From contig DZBP01000014.1 of NCBI GenBank assembly GCA_022729915.1, positions 1 through 32,025 of the forward strand: a stretch of DNA of 32,025 bases, in the 5' to 3' direction. This document shows, piece by piece, positions 23,898-31,872 of this stretch (positions are counted from its first letter, which is position 1; the number at the start of each line of letters is the position of its first letter). This stretch comes from Draconibacterium orientale (GTDB lineage: Bacteria > Bacteroidota > Bacteroidia > Bacteroidales > JAIFNL01). Position numbers and translations under genes: made by a program. Below the pieces are notes generated by a model. It ran no database searches. It was not told the DNA's origin and saw nothing but the letters and a program-made list of their open reading frames with translations.

Positions 23898-24356
23898 AGA
23901 ATACATATACTTCAAAACCATTTTGTGTACAATTTCAAAAAAGTCAATCGTTAAAAAAATTGAACAGAAATTTTAGCTAATTACTCCAAATGTTTCAAAT
24001 TCTTTGTTTATGGTCAAAAAGAATAGAATGAGTTAATTCGTCAATACAATTGAATATCAAATACTTATTAATAAAATTACTATCTTTTATGGGCAGAAAA
24101 ATGTTAAAAAACAAAAGAAATGCAATTATTAAGGATTTCAAGCAACCAACATCACTTGAATATATGCCTTTAAACATTTTTTTTATCAAATATAAAAAGT
24201 AATTTTGTCTTCAAATAAATAGGTATTACAAATTGAGTAATTTCTACTCAAAATATTAAAATTCAATTAATTACAATGAATAAATATGGCTAATTTTGTA
24301 ATACAAATTTTAAAAAAGGTAATTTTGGATAAAACAACTATTTAAAGCTCAAAAAG
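23898..24356. other. Gene-free spacer before the aminotransferase
   Basis: In these 459 bases I find no convincing gene. A 37-codon plus-strand frame around 24088-24200 (MGRKMLKNKRN...) has no recognisable features and may be chance or a decayed gene. A promoter lies at 24295-24327. Confidence 0.5.
24295..24327 (+). promoter_or_regulatory. -33/-7 promoter of the aminotransferase gene
   Basis: TTTG at 24295-24298 and TAATTTTG at 24320-24327 are separated by 21 bases, a good Bacteroidota promoter fit. It lies 29 bases before the ATG at 24357. Confidence 0.55.
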
Positions 24357-25547
24357 ATGCCAAAAATTTCAGAAAGAGGCAATATTATGCCCGAATCTCC
24401 TATTAGAAAGCTAGTTCCTTATGCCGAAGCAGCAAAAAAACGTGGAGTAAAAGTGTATCATCTCAATATCGGTCAGCCCGATATCCCTACTCCGCCCAAA
24501 GCACTCGAAGCAATAAAAAACATTGATACTAAGGTAATTGAATATAGCCATTCGGCAGGAAACGAAAGCTATAGAAAAAAAATAGCCACTTACTACAACC
24601 GTTTGGGAGTTGCGCTAACTTTCAATGAAGTTTTAGTAACAACCGGAGGTTCCGAAGCTATTCAAATTGCATTTAATGCTACTTTAAATCCTGGCGATGA
24701 AGTAATTATGCCTGAGCCATTTTATACAAATTACAACAGCTTTGCGCTCACTAATGGTGTGATTATCAAACCAATAACTTCAAAAATTGAAAATGATTTT
24801 GCACTTCCTGCAATTGAAGAATTTGAAAAGCTTATTACACCCAAAACGAAAGGCATCATAATTGTAAATCCCAATAATCCAACAGGTTCTATCTACAGCG
24901 CTGACGAATTGGACAAAATTAGACAATTAGTAATAAAATACGATTTGTATCTTTATGCCGACGAAGTTTACAGAGAATTTGCTTACGACGGAAACAAAAG
25001 TATTTCTGTACTAGAACTAGAAGGAATTGAGGAAAATGCAATAGTATTTGATTCTACATCAAAACGTTATAGTGCTTGCGGAATACGTGTAGGAGCTTTA
25101 ATTTCAAAAAATAAAGAAGTTATTTCGACTGCCTTAAAATATGCGCAAGCCCGATTGAGCCCTCCCGGACTTGGACAAATAGTTGGCGAAGCGGCTGAAG
25201 ATACTGACGTACAGTATTTTAAAGAAGTTTATGATGAATACATTGAAAGACGAAATTTAGTAATTTCGGAACTTAACAAAATAGAAGGTGTATATGCTCC
25301 AATGCCAAAAGGTGCCTTTTATACAATTATTCAACTCCCTGTAAAAGATACAGATAGATTTTGCCAATGGCTTTTGGAAGAATTTGATTACGAAAAACAA
25401 ACCGTAATGCTTGCACCGGCTTCAGGATTCTATTCCACTCCGGGTTTAGGCAAAAATGAAGCTCGAATAGCTTATGTTTTGAAAAAAGAAGACCTCAAAA
25501 AAGCAGTAAAATGCCTCGAAGAAGCTCTAAAAGTATATAAAGACTAA
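24357..25547 (+). CDS. PLP-dependent class I/II aminotransferase (aspartate aminotransferase-like)
   Basis: A protein of 396 residues with the full fold-type I set. The N-terminal substrate segment is LNIGQPDIPTP, the cofactor phosphate loop is TTGGSEA (95-101), and NPNNPTG at 171-177 carries N174. D202 and Y205 (ADEVY) contact the pyridoxal ring, K236 (STSKRYSACG) is the Schiff-base lysine, and R244 follows in GIRVG. The C-terminal arginine region is ARIAYVLKKEDL. Relatives move the amino group between aspartate, aromatic or branched amino acids and 2-oxoglutarate. The exact substrate cannot be settled by eye. It stands alone with its own promoter and a strong terminator. Confidence 0.92.
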   Translation: MPKISERGNIMPESPIRKLVPYAEAAKKRGVKVYHLNIGQPDIPTPPKALEAIKNIDTKVIEYSHSAGNESYRKKIATYYNRLGVALTFNEVLVTTGGSEAIQIAFNATLNPGDEVIMPEPFYTNYNSFALTNGVIIKPITSKIENDFALPAIEEFEKLITPKTKGIIIVNPNNPTGSIYSADELDKIRQLVIKYDLYLYADEVYREFAYDGNKSISVLELEGIEENAIVFDSTSKRYSACGIRVGALISKNKEVISTALKYAQARLSPPGLGQIVGEAAEDTDVQYFKEVYDEYIERRNLVISELNKIEGVYAPMPKGAFYTIIQLPVKDTDRFCQWLLEEFDYEKQTVMLAPASGFYSTPGLGKNEARIAYVLKKEDLKKAVKCLEEALKVYKD

Positions 25548-25570
25548 ATTAATAACAAAATAATAATATA

Positions 25571-25608
25571 AAAAAGCAAACTTTGTGAGTAAAGTTTGCT
25601 TTTTTTTG
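25571..25608 (+). terminator. Strong intrinsic terminator after the aminotransferase gene
   Basis: Perfect 14-base arms AAAAAGCAAACTTT / AAAGTTTGCTTTTT around a six-base loop, followed by more T (through 25607). It starts 24 bases after the stop codon. Confidence 0.9.
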
Positions 25609-25743
25609 TACCTTTGTATCGAAAAATAAACTTTATTCGTATAAATAAATTTTGATAAAACTCGGCAATTGAGTATTAAACTTTTTAGCGAAAATAAATT
25701 TTAAGAATTTGGCAAAACGAAATATACAATTTATTTTGTCTTA

Positions 25744-25757
25744 GAGCTTATAAGCTC
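25744..25757. promoter_or_regulatory. Perfect 14-bp palindrome GAGCTTATAAGCTC upstream of cheD
   Basis: It is placed 34 bases before the ATG at 25792 and could be an operator. A TATTTTTG box at 25783-25790 touches the start codon and so cannot serve as a normal -7 element for that ATG. Confidence 0.35.
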
Positions 25758-25791
25758 AATTAACAATTGCAAATAGTTTAGCTATTTTTGT

Positions 25792-26328
25792 ATGGAAATT
25801 TTCGAAAAATTAAAAACCAGAACCACTGTGAATTTATCCAAAACCTTTGTACAATCGGGCGAAATTTATATTTCAAAAAAAGCCGAACTTATTTGGACAG
25901 TTCTCGGCTCTTGCATTACAGTCATTTTTTACATCAAATCAAAAGGAATTACGCTCTTTAGCCACGCACAATTACCTAGCGAAAATATCATGAACGATAG
26001 CTGTATAAGCTCATGTAGCAAACCTTGCTACATGATAGCAGAAAAAGAAAACAAGTTTAAATATGTAACTTGCTCAATAAATTACATGGTAGAAGAAGTG
26101 AATAAATTAAACATCACAAAAAAAGATATAAAAATTTATCTACTTGGTGGCGCAAGTTCATTTAATATTACCATGGGAAATTCAAAAAATGTAGCTGAGC
26201 GCAATGTTGAAGTTGCTCAAAAAATGCTCAAACGATTAAATATTCCAATTGTAGAAGACACCAGCGGGCGAATCAGCAGAAAAGTTTCCTTTAATACACT
26301 CACAGGCGAATTGGCTGTAAATATCTAA
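25792..26328 (+). CDS. cheD: CheD-like chemoreceptor glutamine deamidase, with cysteine-rich insert
   Basis: A protein of 178 residues. CheD removes the side-chain amide of glutamines in chemoreceptors. The catalytic pair is present with the family's 17-residue spacing: C41 in TVLGSCITV and H58 in LFSHAQLP. The C-terminal half has LLGGASSFN, then NVAERNVE, and ends ISRKVSFNTLTGELAV, all typical. Between H58 and the YVTCSINYMV helix is an insert with C71-x3-C75-x3-C79, plus C94, which could bind a metal or form disulfides; this is not part of the standard CheD core as I know it. No chemotaxis genes are in the window, so the substrate may be elsewhere or not a chemoreceptor. It converges with yqgE, with 28 bases between the stops. 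Confidence 0.88.
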   Translation: MEIFEKLKTRTTVNLSKTFVQSGEIYISKKAELIWTVLGSCITVIFYIKSKGITLFSHAQLPSENIMNDSCISSCSKPCYMIAEKENKFKYVTCSINYMVEEVNKLNITKKDIKIYLLGGASSFNITMGNSKNVAERNVEVAQKMLKRLNIPIVEDTSGRISRKVSFNTLTGELAVNI

Positions 26329-26356
26329 TAATAAAATAATTATTGCAAAAAAAAAA

Positions 26357-26935
26357 TTAATTAGAGGTAGGATCTTCCGGAATATTAGTCCAGTTTTTAT
26401 ATTGGGTGCAAGTAACAGCCTTTTTCCACAATCCAATAGGTTTTTCCATAATAAAATCAATCGAAGCTTTAGAAACCAACCACGAATTGCCCTTCATTTC
26501 ATCATAAAGCTGATTTCCACTCCAACCCGAATAACCAATAAAAAAGCGAATTTGATGTGTTTGCACTTGTTTTTGAAGAATCATAAATTTAAGAAATTCA
26601 AAATCACCTCCCCAAAACAGATTCTCTTTTATTTTGATAGCTCCTGGTATTATTTCTCCCAAAGTGTGAATAAAAAAAATGGTATTTGTAGCAACAGGTC
26701 CTCCTAAATTAAATTGCGCATCAAAATCAGGAAAATCGGCTACAAATTCCTTTAAATTAATGCTTACTTTTTTATTTAAAATAAAACCCATACTTCCTTC
26801 CTCGCTATGCTCAACGAGCAACACAACGGAGCGTCTAAAATACAAATCTTGCGACAGTGGCTCAGAAATTAAAATTGTCCCCTTTTTAGGCAAAATAGTA
26901 TTTTTAATTGCAAATAATTTAGTCTGAAATTCCAA
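26357..26935 (-). CDS. yqgE: YqgE/AlgH family protein (UPF0301)
   Basis: A protein of 192 residues if it starts with the TTG at 26935, as MEFQTKLFAIKN... This matches the usual N-terminus of the Bacteroidota family directly ahead of KKGTILISEP, while the longer frame adds an unlikely hydrophobic head. There is no in-frame ATG. Motifs are RRSVVLLVEHSEEGSMGFIL near 35-54, FNLGGPV at about 77-83, and FFIGYSGWSGNQL near 131-143. The family is widespread, folds as a single alpha/beta domain and has no settled function, although AlgH was linked to alginate control in Pseudomonas. Confidence is high for the family and moderate for the start codon. Confidence 0.88.
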   Translation of the reverse strand: MEFQTKLFAIKNTILPKKGTILISEPLSQDLYFRRSVVLLVEHSEEGSMGFILNKKVSINLKEFVADFPDFDAQFNLGGPVATNTIFFIHTLGEIIPGAIKIKENLFWGGDFEFLKFMILQKQVQTHQIRFFIGYSGWSGNQLYDEMKGNSWLVSKASIDFIMEKPIGLWKKAVTCTQYKNWTNIPEDPTSN

Positions 26936-27454
26936 TGTAAAAATAATTATAAGTAATGAACCCAATAAATAACTTTACCTTTTGCTTAAAATTATTTGAG
27001 AACATAAAAAGTTAACTACAAATAAAATAGCTCTGGTGCTAAAAAAGTTTAGAAAAAATATATAAATAAATATTAAAAAAAATATGCAAAAAAAGCATCA
27101 TTTACACAGTTATAAAACACAAAAAACTCACTTTTTTCACAAAAAAACTACCTGAAAAAGAATAAATTAACAAAAAAAAGAATTAATAGTTTTAATTCTG
27201 TTCGCTTTTAAAAATAAATAAAAAACATTAAATAAAAAAATTTTCTACAAAATATCTAGTAGATTTTCTATTTTTTTTAGCGAAACGTACTACTTCCTTG
27301 TTTTTTTTGAATGTTAAATTTTTCTCAAAATTTAGAAATTAATATGCAATTTGAAGTAATTATTAACGAACTAAAAATTTTCACAACAAAAATAACCCAA
27401 TTTAATTTTAGCATAATATTTTAGTAAAAAGGTATTATGTTTAATCAAGAAAAA
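26936..27454. other. AT-rich gene-free spacer
   Basis: In these 519 bases I see no gene. A small inverted repeat TCTAC...GTAGA lies near 27243-27265. A GC-richer patch (AGCGAAACGTACTACTTCC, about 27279-27297) stands out from its surroundings but matches nothing I know. Confidence 0.5.
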
Positions 27455-28000
27455 CTAATTTGTTTGTTTCAAAAGTATTTCGAGAGTAAAAGCACCTTTT
27501 GTCAAGCCACTCACTCCTACTACACCAATTACAATTCGATATGGAACCTCTGAAGCTGATAAGCCTGAAAGTAAGAGCGTTCCACTTTGAGGTGAATATT
27601 TATCACATTTATACTGAGCCTGACAATTCAAACAAGAAGGTAAATTGGGAACAATGTACGAATTTGCAAGATTTATAGAGTAGGCATACAAACTAAATTT
27701 ATCCGCTTTATTTTGTGGAATAAGCTTAATTTCAATTTCAGAAAATGCTGGTAAATTTGTTGAAAACAACACATGATTTCCGGTAAAATATTGCTTAGCT
27801 ACTTCTGGAAAACACTCCACATTACTATTCCACGCCCACGACAAATCATCAAGTAAAGTGCCTTCGCTCAAATCGCCACGAATAATTACAGAATTATTTA
27901 ATTGAGTTTTGATATGGGTTACTCCTACTATTTCCTGAGCTACAGATAGATACGATAAAAAAATTAGAAAAATTGTCAATTTTATATGTAAATACATCAT
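27455..28000 (-). CDS. Secreted protein of unknown function
   Basis: A protein of 181 residues. A signal peptide (MMYLHIKLTIFLIFLSYLSVAQ) precedes a mature domain rich in beta strands. Marked features are DDLSWAWNSNVECFP at about 51-65, a cysteine-rich patch LPSCLNCQAQYKC (three cysteines, about 118-130), and a final strand pair with IVIGVVGVSGLTKGAFTLEI. No T9SS tail is present; it is probably periplasmic or exported. The cysteines suggest disulfides. A possible -7 box (TATTTTTG on the minus strand, complement of 28027-28034) lies upstream. I do not recognise the family. It stands alone between two long AT-rich spacers. Confidence 0.7.
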   Translation of the reverse strand: MMYLHIKLTIFLIFLSYLSVAQEIVGVTHIKTQLNNSVIIRGDLSEGTLLDDLSWAWNSNVECFPEVAKQYFTGNHVLFSTNLPAFSEIEIKLIPQNKADKFSLYAYSINLANSYIVPNLPSCLNCQAQYKCDKYSPQSGTLLLSGLSASEVPYRIVIGVVGVSGLTKGAFTLEILLKQTN

Positions 28001-28464
28001 TTGTTATTATTATTAATTAATTTCGGCAAAAATAGAATGCATAAATAATCTACTTAAAATAAGCAAATCATTTTATTTTAGCAATATATAAAAGATATTT
28101 TGCTAAAACATGTAATATTGAAATACTTATCTTTTTTTTCAAAAAAAAAAATTACATAGTCTAAAAAGTTGCCAAAATAAAACAGAAATTGCCTAGTTAT
28201 ACTATTTTTTAAAATTTTAGTTACATCTAAATTAATGTCTAATTAAAAAAATTGAAAAAACATCATCTCATTTAAAACGTTTAACTTAAAAAAATATTGA
28301 AAAAAAATAACAAAAATTGCTAAAAATAACTTTTGAAAAAATCATTATTTACAAAGAAAAATACATAATTTAACTTTGTTTTTGAAATTTTAGCACAATT
28401 GTTAAGTTTGTTTTAAAGAATATCATTTGTAGAAAATGAATTTTCCAGCACCAAAATAAATAAT

Positions 28465-28472
28465 TATCTTTG
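28465..28472 (+). promoter_or_regulatory. -7 box TATCTTTG of pgi
   Basis: TATCTTTGCAC is a very typical Bacteroidota -7 context. TTTC at 28442-28445 sits at the -33 distance, a near match to TTTG. It implies a leader of about 130 bases before the ATG at 28608, long for this window. Confidence 0.6.
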
Positions 28473-28558
28473 CACGTCTGTTCAAAAACTATTATTTGAA
28501 AAATCTTTTATAACTAAAGTAAAGGTTTTGTCAAAAAAAAATTAGTAAAAAAACAGAT

Positions 28559-28572
28559 AAGCACTTGTGCTT
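28559..28572 (+). promoter_or_regulatory. Hairpin AAGCAC-TT-GTGCTT in the pgi leader
   Basis: A six-base perfect stem with a two-base loop, 35 bases before the start codon. It is flanked by the longer complement AAAACTATT (from 28485) and CAAATAGTTTT (28577-28587), which could pair and enclose it. Confidence 0.5.
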
Positions 28573-28607
28573 GAAACAAATAGTTTTCAAAAAAAACTCA
28601 ATAAAAT

Positions 28608-29915
28608 ATGAAACTGAACATTGAAAAAATTTTCAAATTTGTACCTTACGAAGAGGTAGAAAAATATAAAAATACAGCTAAAAAAAGCAATTTAGCATTG
28701 AGCAAAAAAGAAGGCAAGGGCAACGATTACATGGGCTGGGTAAATTTGCCTAGCGCTATAACAGAATCGGAACTTACTGATATTGAACTAACTGTAAGCA
28801 AATTAGCGCCCAAAGTTGAAATAGTAGTAACCATTGGCATTGGTGGTTCGTACTTGGGTTCGAAAGCCGTAATAGATGCGCTGTCAGATAATTTTGCACA
28901 ATTAAAAGCTGACAGAAAAAATCCTTTGGTACTTTTTGCCGGACAAAACATAAGCGAAGATTATTTATTTGAATTGCGCCAATTGCTTAAAAATAAAGAA
29001 TATGCACTGATTGTAATCTCAAAATCGGGCACAACTACTGAGCCAGCTTTAGCATTCCGTTTTTTGAAAAAAGATATTGAAGAAAAATACGGAAAAGAGG
29101 AAGCTAAAAGCAGAATTATTGCCATAACTGATGCTTCTAAAGGTGCTTTACGTACTTTAGCTACACAAGAAGGATACAAAACTTACGTTATTCCCGACGA
29201 TGTTGGAGGTCGTTTTTCAGTACTAACTCCGGTTGGTTTGCTTCCTATCGCTTTTGCCGGATTTAATATTCGTCAGTTAGTAGCCGGAGCAGTAAATATG
29301 GAAAAAGAAACTTCGCACGAAGTAAAATTTGAAAACAATAAAGCTGAAATGTACGCCGCTGCACGCAATGCGCTTTACAATTCTGGCAAACAAATTGAAA
29401 TTTTGGTAAATTACAATCCAAAATTGCATTTCATAGCCGAATGGTGGAAACAACTTTATGGCGAAAGTGAAGGCAAAGAAAACAAAGGAACTTTTCCTGC
29501 AAGTGTCGATTTTTCAAGCGATTTGCATTCAATGGGACAGTATATTCAAGAAGGAATTCGCAATTTGTATGAAACCGTTATTTCTGTAGAAAAAGTTAAT
29601 AATAAGCAAGTTATTGAAAAAGATGCCGACGATTTAGATGGCTTGAATTATTTAGCCGGAAAGCGAGTAGATGAAGTAAACAAAATGGCAGAACTTGGCA
29701 CACAACTAGCTCATATTGAAGGTGGTGTACCAAATATCAAAATTGAAATTTCTGAAATTAGCGAATACACAATAGGCGAACTTTTGTACTTTTTTGAAAA
29801 AGCATGTGGCATAAGTGGAGCTATTTTGGACGTAAATCCATTCGACCAACCTGGTGTAGAAGCTTACAAAAACAACATGTTTGCGCTTTTAGGAAAAAAA
29901 GGTTATTCAATTTAG
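28608..29915 (+). CDS. pgi: Glucose-6-phosphate isomerase
   Basis: A protein of 435 residues, the shorter Bacillus-type enzyme, which interconverts glucose 6-phosphate and fructose 6-phosphate in glycolysis and gluconeogenesis. Signatures: GIGGSYLGS (77-85), the phosphate-binding SKSGTTTE (138-145), [13 protein letters not shown] (198-210), the catalytic glutamate in YGESEGK (E287), the ring-opening histidine region DLHSMGQ (H307), and the C-terminal base K421 in EAYKNNM. All catalytic residues are present. The long structured leader suggests post-transcriptional control. It is a single-gene unit with its own terminator. Confidence 0.96.
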   Translation: MKLNIEKIFKFVPYEEVEKYKNTAKKSNLALSKKEGKGNDYMGWVNLPSAITESELTDIELTVSKLAPKVEIVVTIGIGGSYLGSKAVIDALSDNFAQLKADRKNPLVLFAGQNISEDYLFELRQLLKNKEYALIVISKSGTTTEPALAFRFLKKDIEEKYGKEEAKSRIIAITDASKGALRTLATQEGYKTYVIPDDVGGRFSVLTPVGLLPIAFAGFNIRQLVAGAVNMEKETSHEVKFENNKAEMYAAARNALYNSGKQIEILVNYNPKLHFIAEWWKQLYGESEGKENKGTFPASVDFSSDLHSMGQYIQEGIRNLYETVISVEKVNNKQVIEKDADDLDGLNYLAGKRVDEVNKMAELGTQLAHIEGGVPNIKIEISEISEYTIGELLYFFEKACGISGAILDVNPFDQPGVEAYKNNMFALLGKKGYSI

Positions 29916-29938
29916 TATTCCGAAAAAGAAATAAAAAG

Positions 29939-29968
29939 CCCGAAAACTTAAAAAGCTTTCGGGTTTTT
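29939..29968 (+). terminator. Intrinsic terminator of pgi
   Basis: CCCGAAA (29939-29945) pairs with TTTCGGG (29957-29963), with AAAA before the stem and TTTTT after it. It starts 24 bases after the pgi stop. Confidence 0.85.
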
Positions 29969-29982
29969 CTATTAAAAAAAAT

Positions 29983-30011
29983 AAGGGTAGAATTGAAATA
30001 ACTCTACCCTT
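29983..30011 (-). terminator. Minus-strand intrinsic terminator
   Basis: AAGGGTAGA / TCTACCCTT with an 11-base loop. On the minus strand the stem is followed at once by an A and eight T residues, while the plus-strand side has no T run. It would end leftward transcripts coming from beyond 30011, but the nearest leftward gene ends 750 bases away. Confidence 0.75.
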
Positions 30012-30221
30012 ACCATTTAAATTAAGGGAAATGCTTTAACCCTAAGAATATATAATCAGCATTTTAATCTAAGAATATTTAAAAATTTCGAGTTAATACT
30101 AAAAAAATAAAGTCGTCTTTTTAAACAATTGTTAAATATTCTTTTAATAAATACAAAAAGAAGGAATCTAAATTTGTAACAAATTTTTCTTTTTATGATT
30201 CCTCAAAAAAATGTTAATAAG

Positions 30222-30335
30222 AACTAATTTAAAAATTAAAGATTTAAAAAAATGATTAAAACTAATTTAATAATTAAACATTAAAAAATTTTATTAAAAC
30301 TAATTTAAACGTTAAACATAAAAAAACATTTTTTA
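30222..30335. repeat. Three degenerate 38-bp tandem repeats
   Basis: Units begin with AACTAATTTAA-type sequence at 30222, 30260 and 30298, each 38 bases long, and share the order AACTAATTT...TTAAA...AAAAAA...ATTAA. A partial unit may precede the first. They lie within the gene-poor stretch, and their function is unknown. Confidence 0.6.
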
Positions 30336-30758
30336 TTCGATATTTTGTGTGCCCATTAATTATCCTTGTTTTGTTTAGAGGAAAACATTCATATGTCTAT
30401 TGACACTTTAAAAATATCTTGAACCAAAATTAATATTATTCTAAATATAATCCAAATTTTTTATGGTTTATTTTTCAAAAAAAATAAAAAATATTTTGCT
30501 TCCAAATTTTTGTAGTTCGCAAGCCTGCCAAGTAAAAGAGAAACGTTAAAATTTGCTAAAATAAAATATGGTTGGAAATGTTAAAATTGAAAAAACGAAC
30601 ATCATTTTTAGGATAAAAAAAGTGTTTTAATAAATTTAATTTGATATTTTGGGCTAAAAATAGCTATTTCAGTTTGTTTTCATCAAATGAAAAAATGCAA
30701 CCGCAATAATTATTAAAAAATTAATAATCAAGAAGTTACACTCAAGAATTTTAAGAAA

Positions 30759-30947
30759 TTATTTATATTTAATAACATCAACTGGACAATTATCAGCAGC
30801 TTCTTTTATTCCATCTTCATTTGCAGAAAAATCAGCGTCTTCTATTACTGTTGAAAGATCTTGTAATTCAAATACATCAGGGCAAGTATCTTCGCACAAA
30901 GCGCAAGCAGTACAGCCGTCTTCAATCCAAACTTTAGTTATAGCCAT
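30759..30947 (-). CDS. Small single-cluster [4Fe-4S] ferredoxin
   Basis: A protein of 62 residues. Cysteines C12-x2-C15-x2-C18 and a later C54-P hold one cubane cluster, as in single-cluster ferredoxins. An additional C22-P remains from the ancestral two-cluster motif, but the matching second set is absent. The protein is acidic throughout, as expected of a soluble electron carrier. Partners are unknown; it stands alone, with a plausible TATCTTTA element upstream on its strand but no perfect -7 box. Confidence 0.9.
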   Translation of the reverse strand: MAITKVWIEDGCTACALCEDTCPDVFELQDLSTVIEDADFSANEDGIKEAADNCPVDVIKYK

Positions 30948-31048
30948 TTTTTGTTGTTGTTTTTTATAGTTAGTAATCTATGTAATTAAAGATACAAAAG
31001 TCTGAAATTATTTTTTCAAAACCAAACAAATTTCACTTTTTTTTAAAA

Positions 31049-31082
31049 CACAAAAAGCCACTTAAAAAAGTGGCTTTTTGTG
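31049..31082. terminator. Strong hairpin terminator, probably bidirectional
   Basis: A perfect 15-base stem CACAAAAAGCCACTT / AAGTGGCTTTTTGTG around AAAA. T runs lie within both strands' 3' arms. It sits 100 bases after the stop of the membrane-anchored gene (31182) and so ends that leftward transcript before the ferredoxin. Confidence 0.8.
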
Positions 31083-31181
31083 AACGCAGAAGGACTTTAC
31101 ACCACCACTTCTACTCTATTATGTTTAAGAACATTACGAATGCACTTTTAAAAAGTGCGACGGTTTTAGTTGAAATTGCGA

Positions 31182-31790
31182 CTATTGAGCAATATCTTTG
31201 ACTTCATTAATTAAATAATTTCTTAGCGTATTTGCTTTTTTCACTGCCTCGTTGCCTTCAAATTGCAGTACTATTTCATTTGTGAATTTGCCTTGTTTTT
31301 GAATAATTGTTACAAATGCAAGTCCGTTTATTTGTTTCTTTTTCCATGCTAACGCAAAAAATCCGGTTAGTAAAATACGACCAGCCGTTATTTTTTTTTC
31401 AATTGTAGTGCTATCTTCTAATATTATATCTTCAATTTCATTTTTTAATATTTCCCCTTTGTATTTATATTGATCATATTCCGGTTTTTCGTAAATTGTA
31501 AATTTATTGCCTTCGTTGTTTAAGAAAACTTCTTTTATTGAACTATCAATCTGTGTATGTCCTGATATATACGAAAATCCATCTTTACCTATAAACATGA
31601 TATTCTTAATATCATTGAATACTTGGAGAGGAATGTTTTTATTCTTATTAAATAGTAACAGTTCCTCCCTACTGTCCGTTTTCAAATTTGGGTATTTACG
31701 TTGAAATTCCTGAACTAAATTATTATTATTTACACCTGCTATTATAAGAATAATTACAAAAACAATTGCTATTATTACTATCCAACCCAT
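31182..31790 (-). CDS. Membrane-anchored protein with bacterial PH-like C-terminal domain
   Basis: A protein of 202 residues. One N-terminal membrane helix (GWIVIIAIVFVIILIIAG, 2-19) anchors a soluble part. The second half, KNEIEDIILEDSTTIEK, then TAGRILLTGFFALAWKKK and GLAFVTIIQK, has the strand pattern and the R-x-L-L-T-G-x2-A-x3-KKK core of YokE/PH-like domains. These may bind membranes or proteins. Function is unknown. The gene is followed by a 17-bp near-palindrome (31142-31158) and the strong hairpin at 31049-31082. Confidence 0.6.
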   Translation of the reverse strand: MGWIVIIAIVFVIILIIAGVNNNNLVQEFQRKYPNLKTDSREELLLFNKNKNIPLQVFNDIKNIMFIGKDGFSYISGHTQIDSSIKEVFLNNEGNKFTIYEKPEYDQYKYKGEILKNEIEDIILEDSTTIEKKITAGRILLTGFFALAWKKKQINGLAFVTIIQKQGKFTNEIVLQFEGNEAVKKANTLRNYLINEVKDIAQ

Positions 31791-31834
31791 TTTTTTGATT
31801 TTTATGTTAAACTTGTGTGAATTAAATTTTAATT

Positions 31835-31863
31835 GTACTAACTACCAAATTGATAGTTAGTAC
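31835..31863. promoter_or_regulatory. Inverted repeat GTACTAACTA-N9-TAGTTAGTAC
   Basis: Perfect ten-base arms in the 82-bp spacer between the partial gene ending at 31873 and the membrane-anchored gene starting at 31790. Read leftward it is not followed by a T run, so it looks more like an operator for the 31790 gene than a terminator. Confidence 0.6.
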
Positions 31864-31872
31864 TTTGTTTGC

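Larger units (their letters stand above)
28001..28607. other. Long gene-free region upstream of pgi
   Basis: In these 607 bases no gene is seen. The right-hand 140 bases hold the pgi promoter (28465-28472) and a leader with two nested inverted repeats. The left part is AT-rich without structure apart from the possible -7 box for the minus-strand gene. Confidence 0.5.
29969..30758. other. Large gene-poor region
   Basis: In these 790 bases I see no credible protein gene on either strand. It holds a minus-strand terminator (29983-30011), a weaker hairpin TTAAGGG...CCCTAA at 30022-30045, 38-bp tandem repeats (30222-30335), a GC-richer patch (about 30515-30531) and AT-only inverted repeats at 30677-30693 and 30709-30728. 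Confidence 0.5.

Noticed and set aside
23995-24189. 64-codon minus-strand reading frame
   Set aside because: It has no family features and lies in an AT-rich spacer where chance frames are common.
24088-24200. Short plus-strand frame that might be a transposase remnant
   Set aside because: No transposase motif or terminal inverted repeats could be found.
29697-29712. TGGCAC-N7-AGC with correct sigma-54 GG/GC spacing
   Set aside because: It is inside pgi, far from any downstream gene on that strand, so it is most likely chance.
30515-30531. GC-richer patch TTCGCAAGCCTGCC as an insertion sequence end or RNA motif
   Set aside because: It has no partner repeat nearby and matches nothing I can name.
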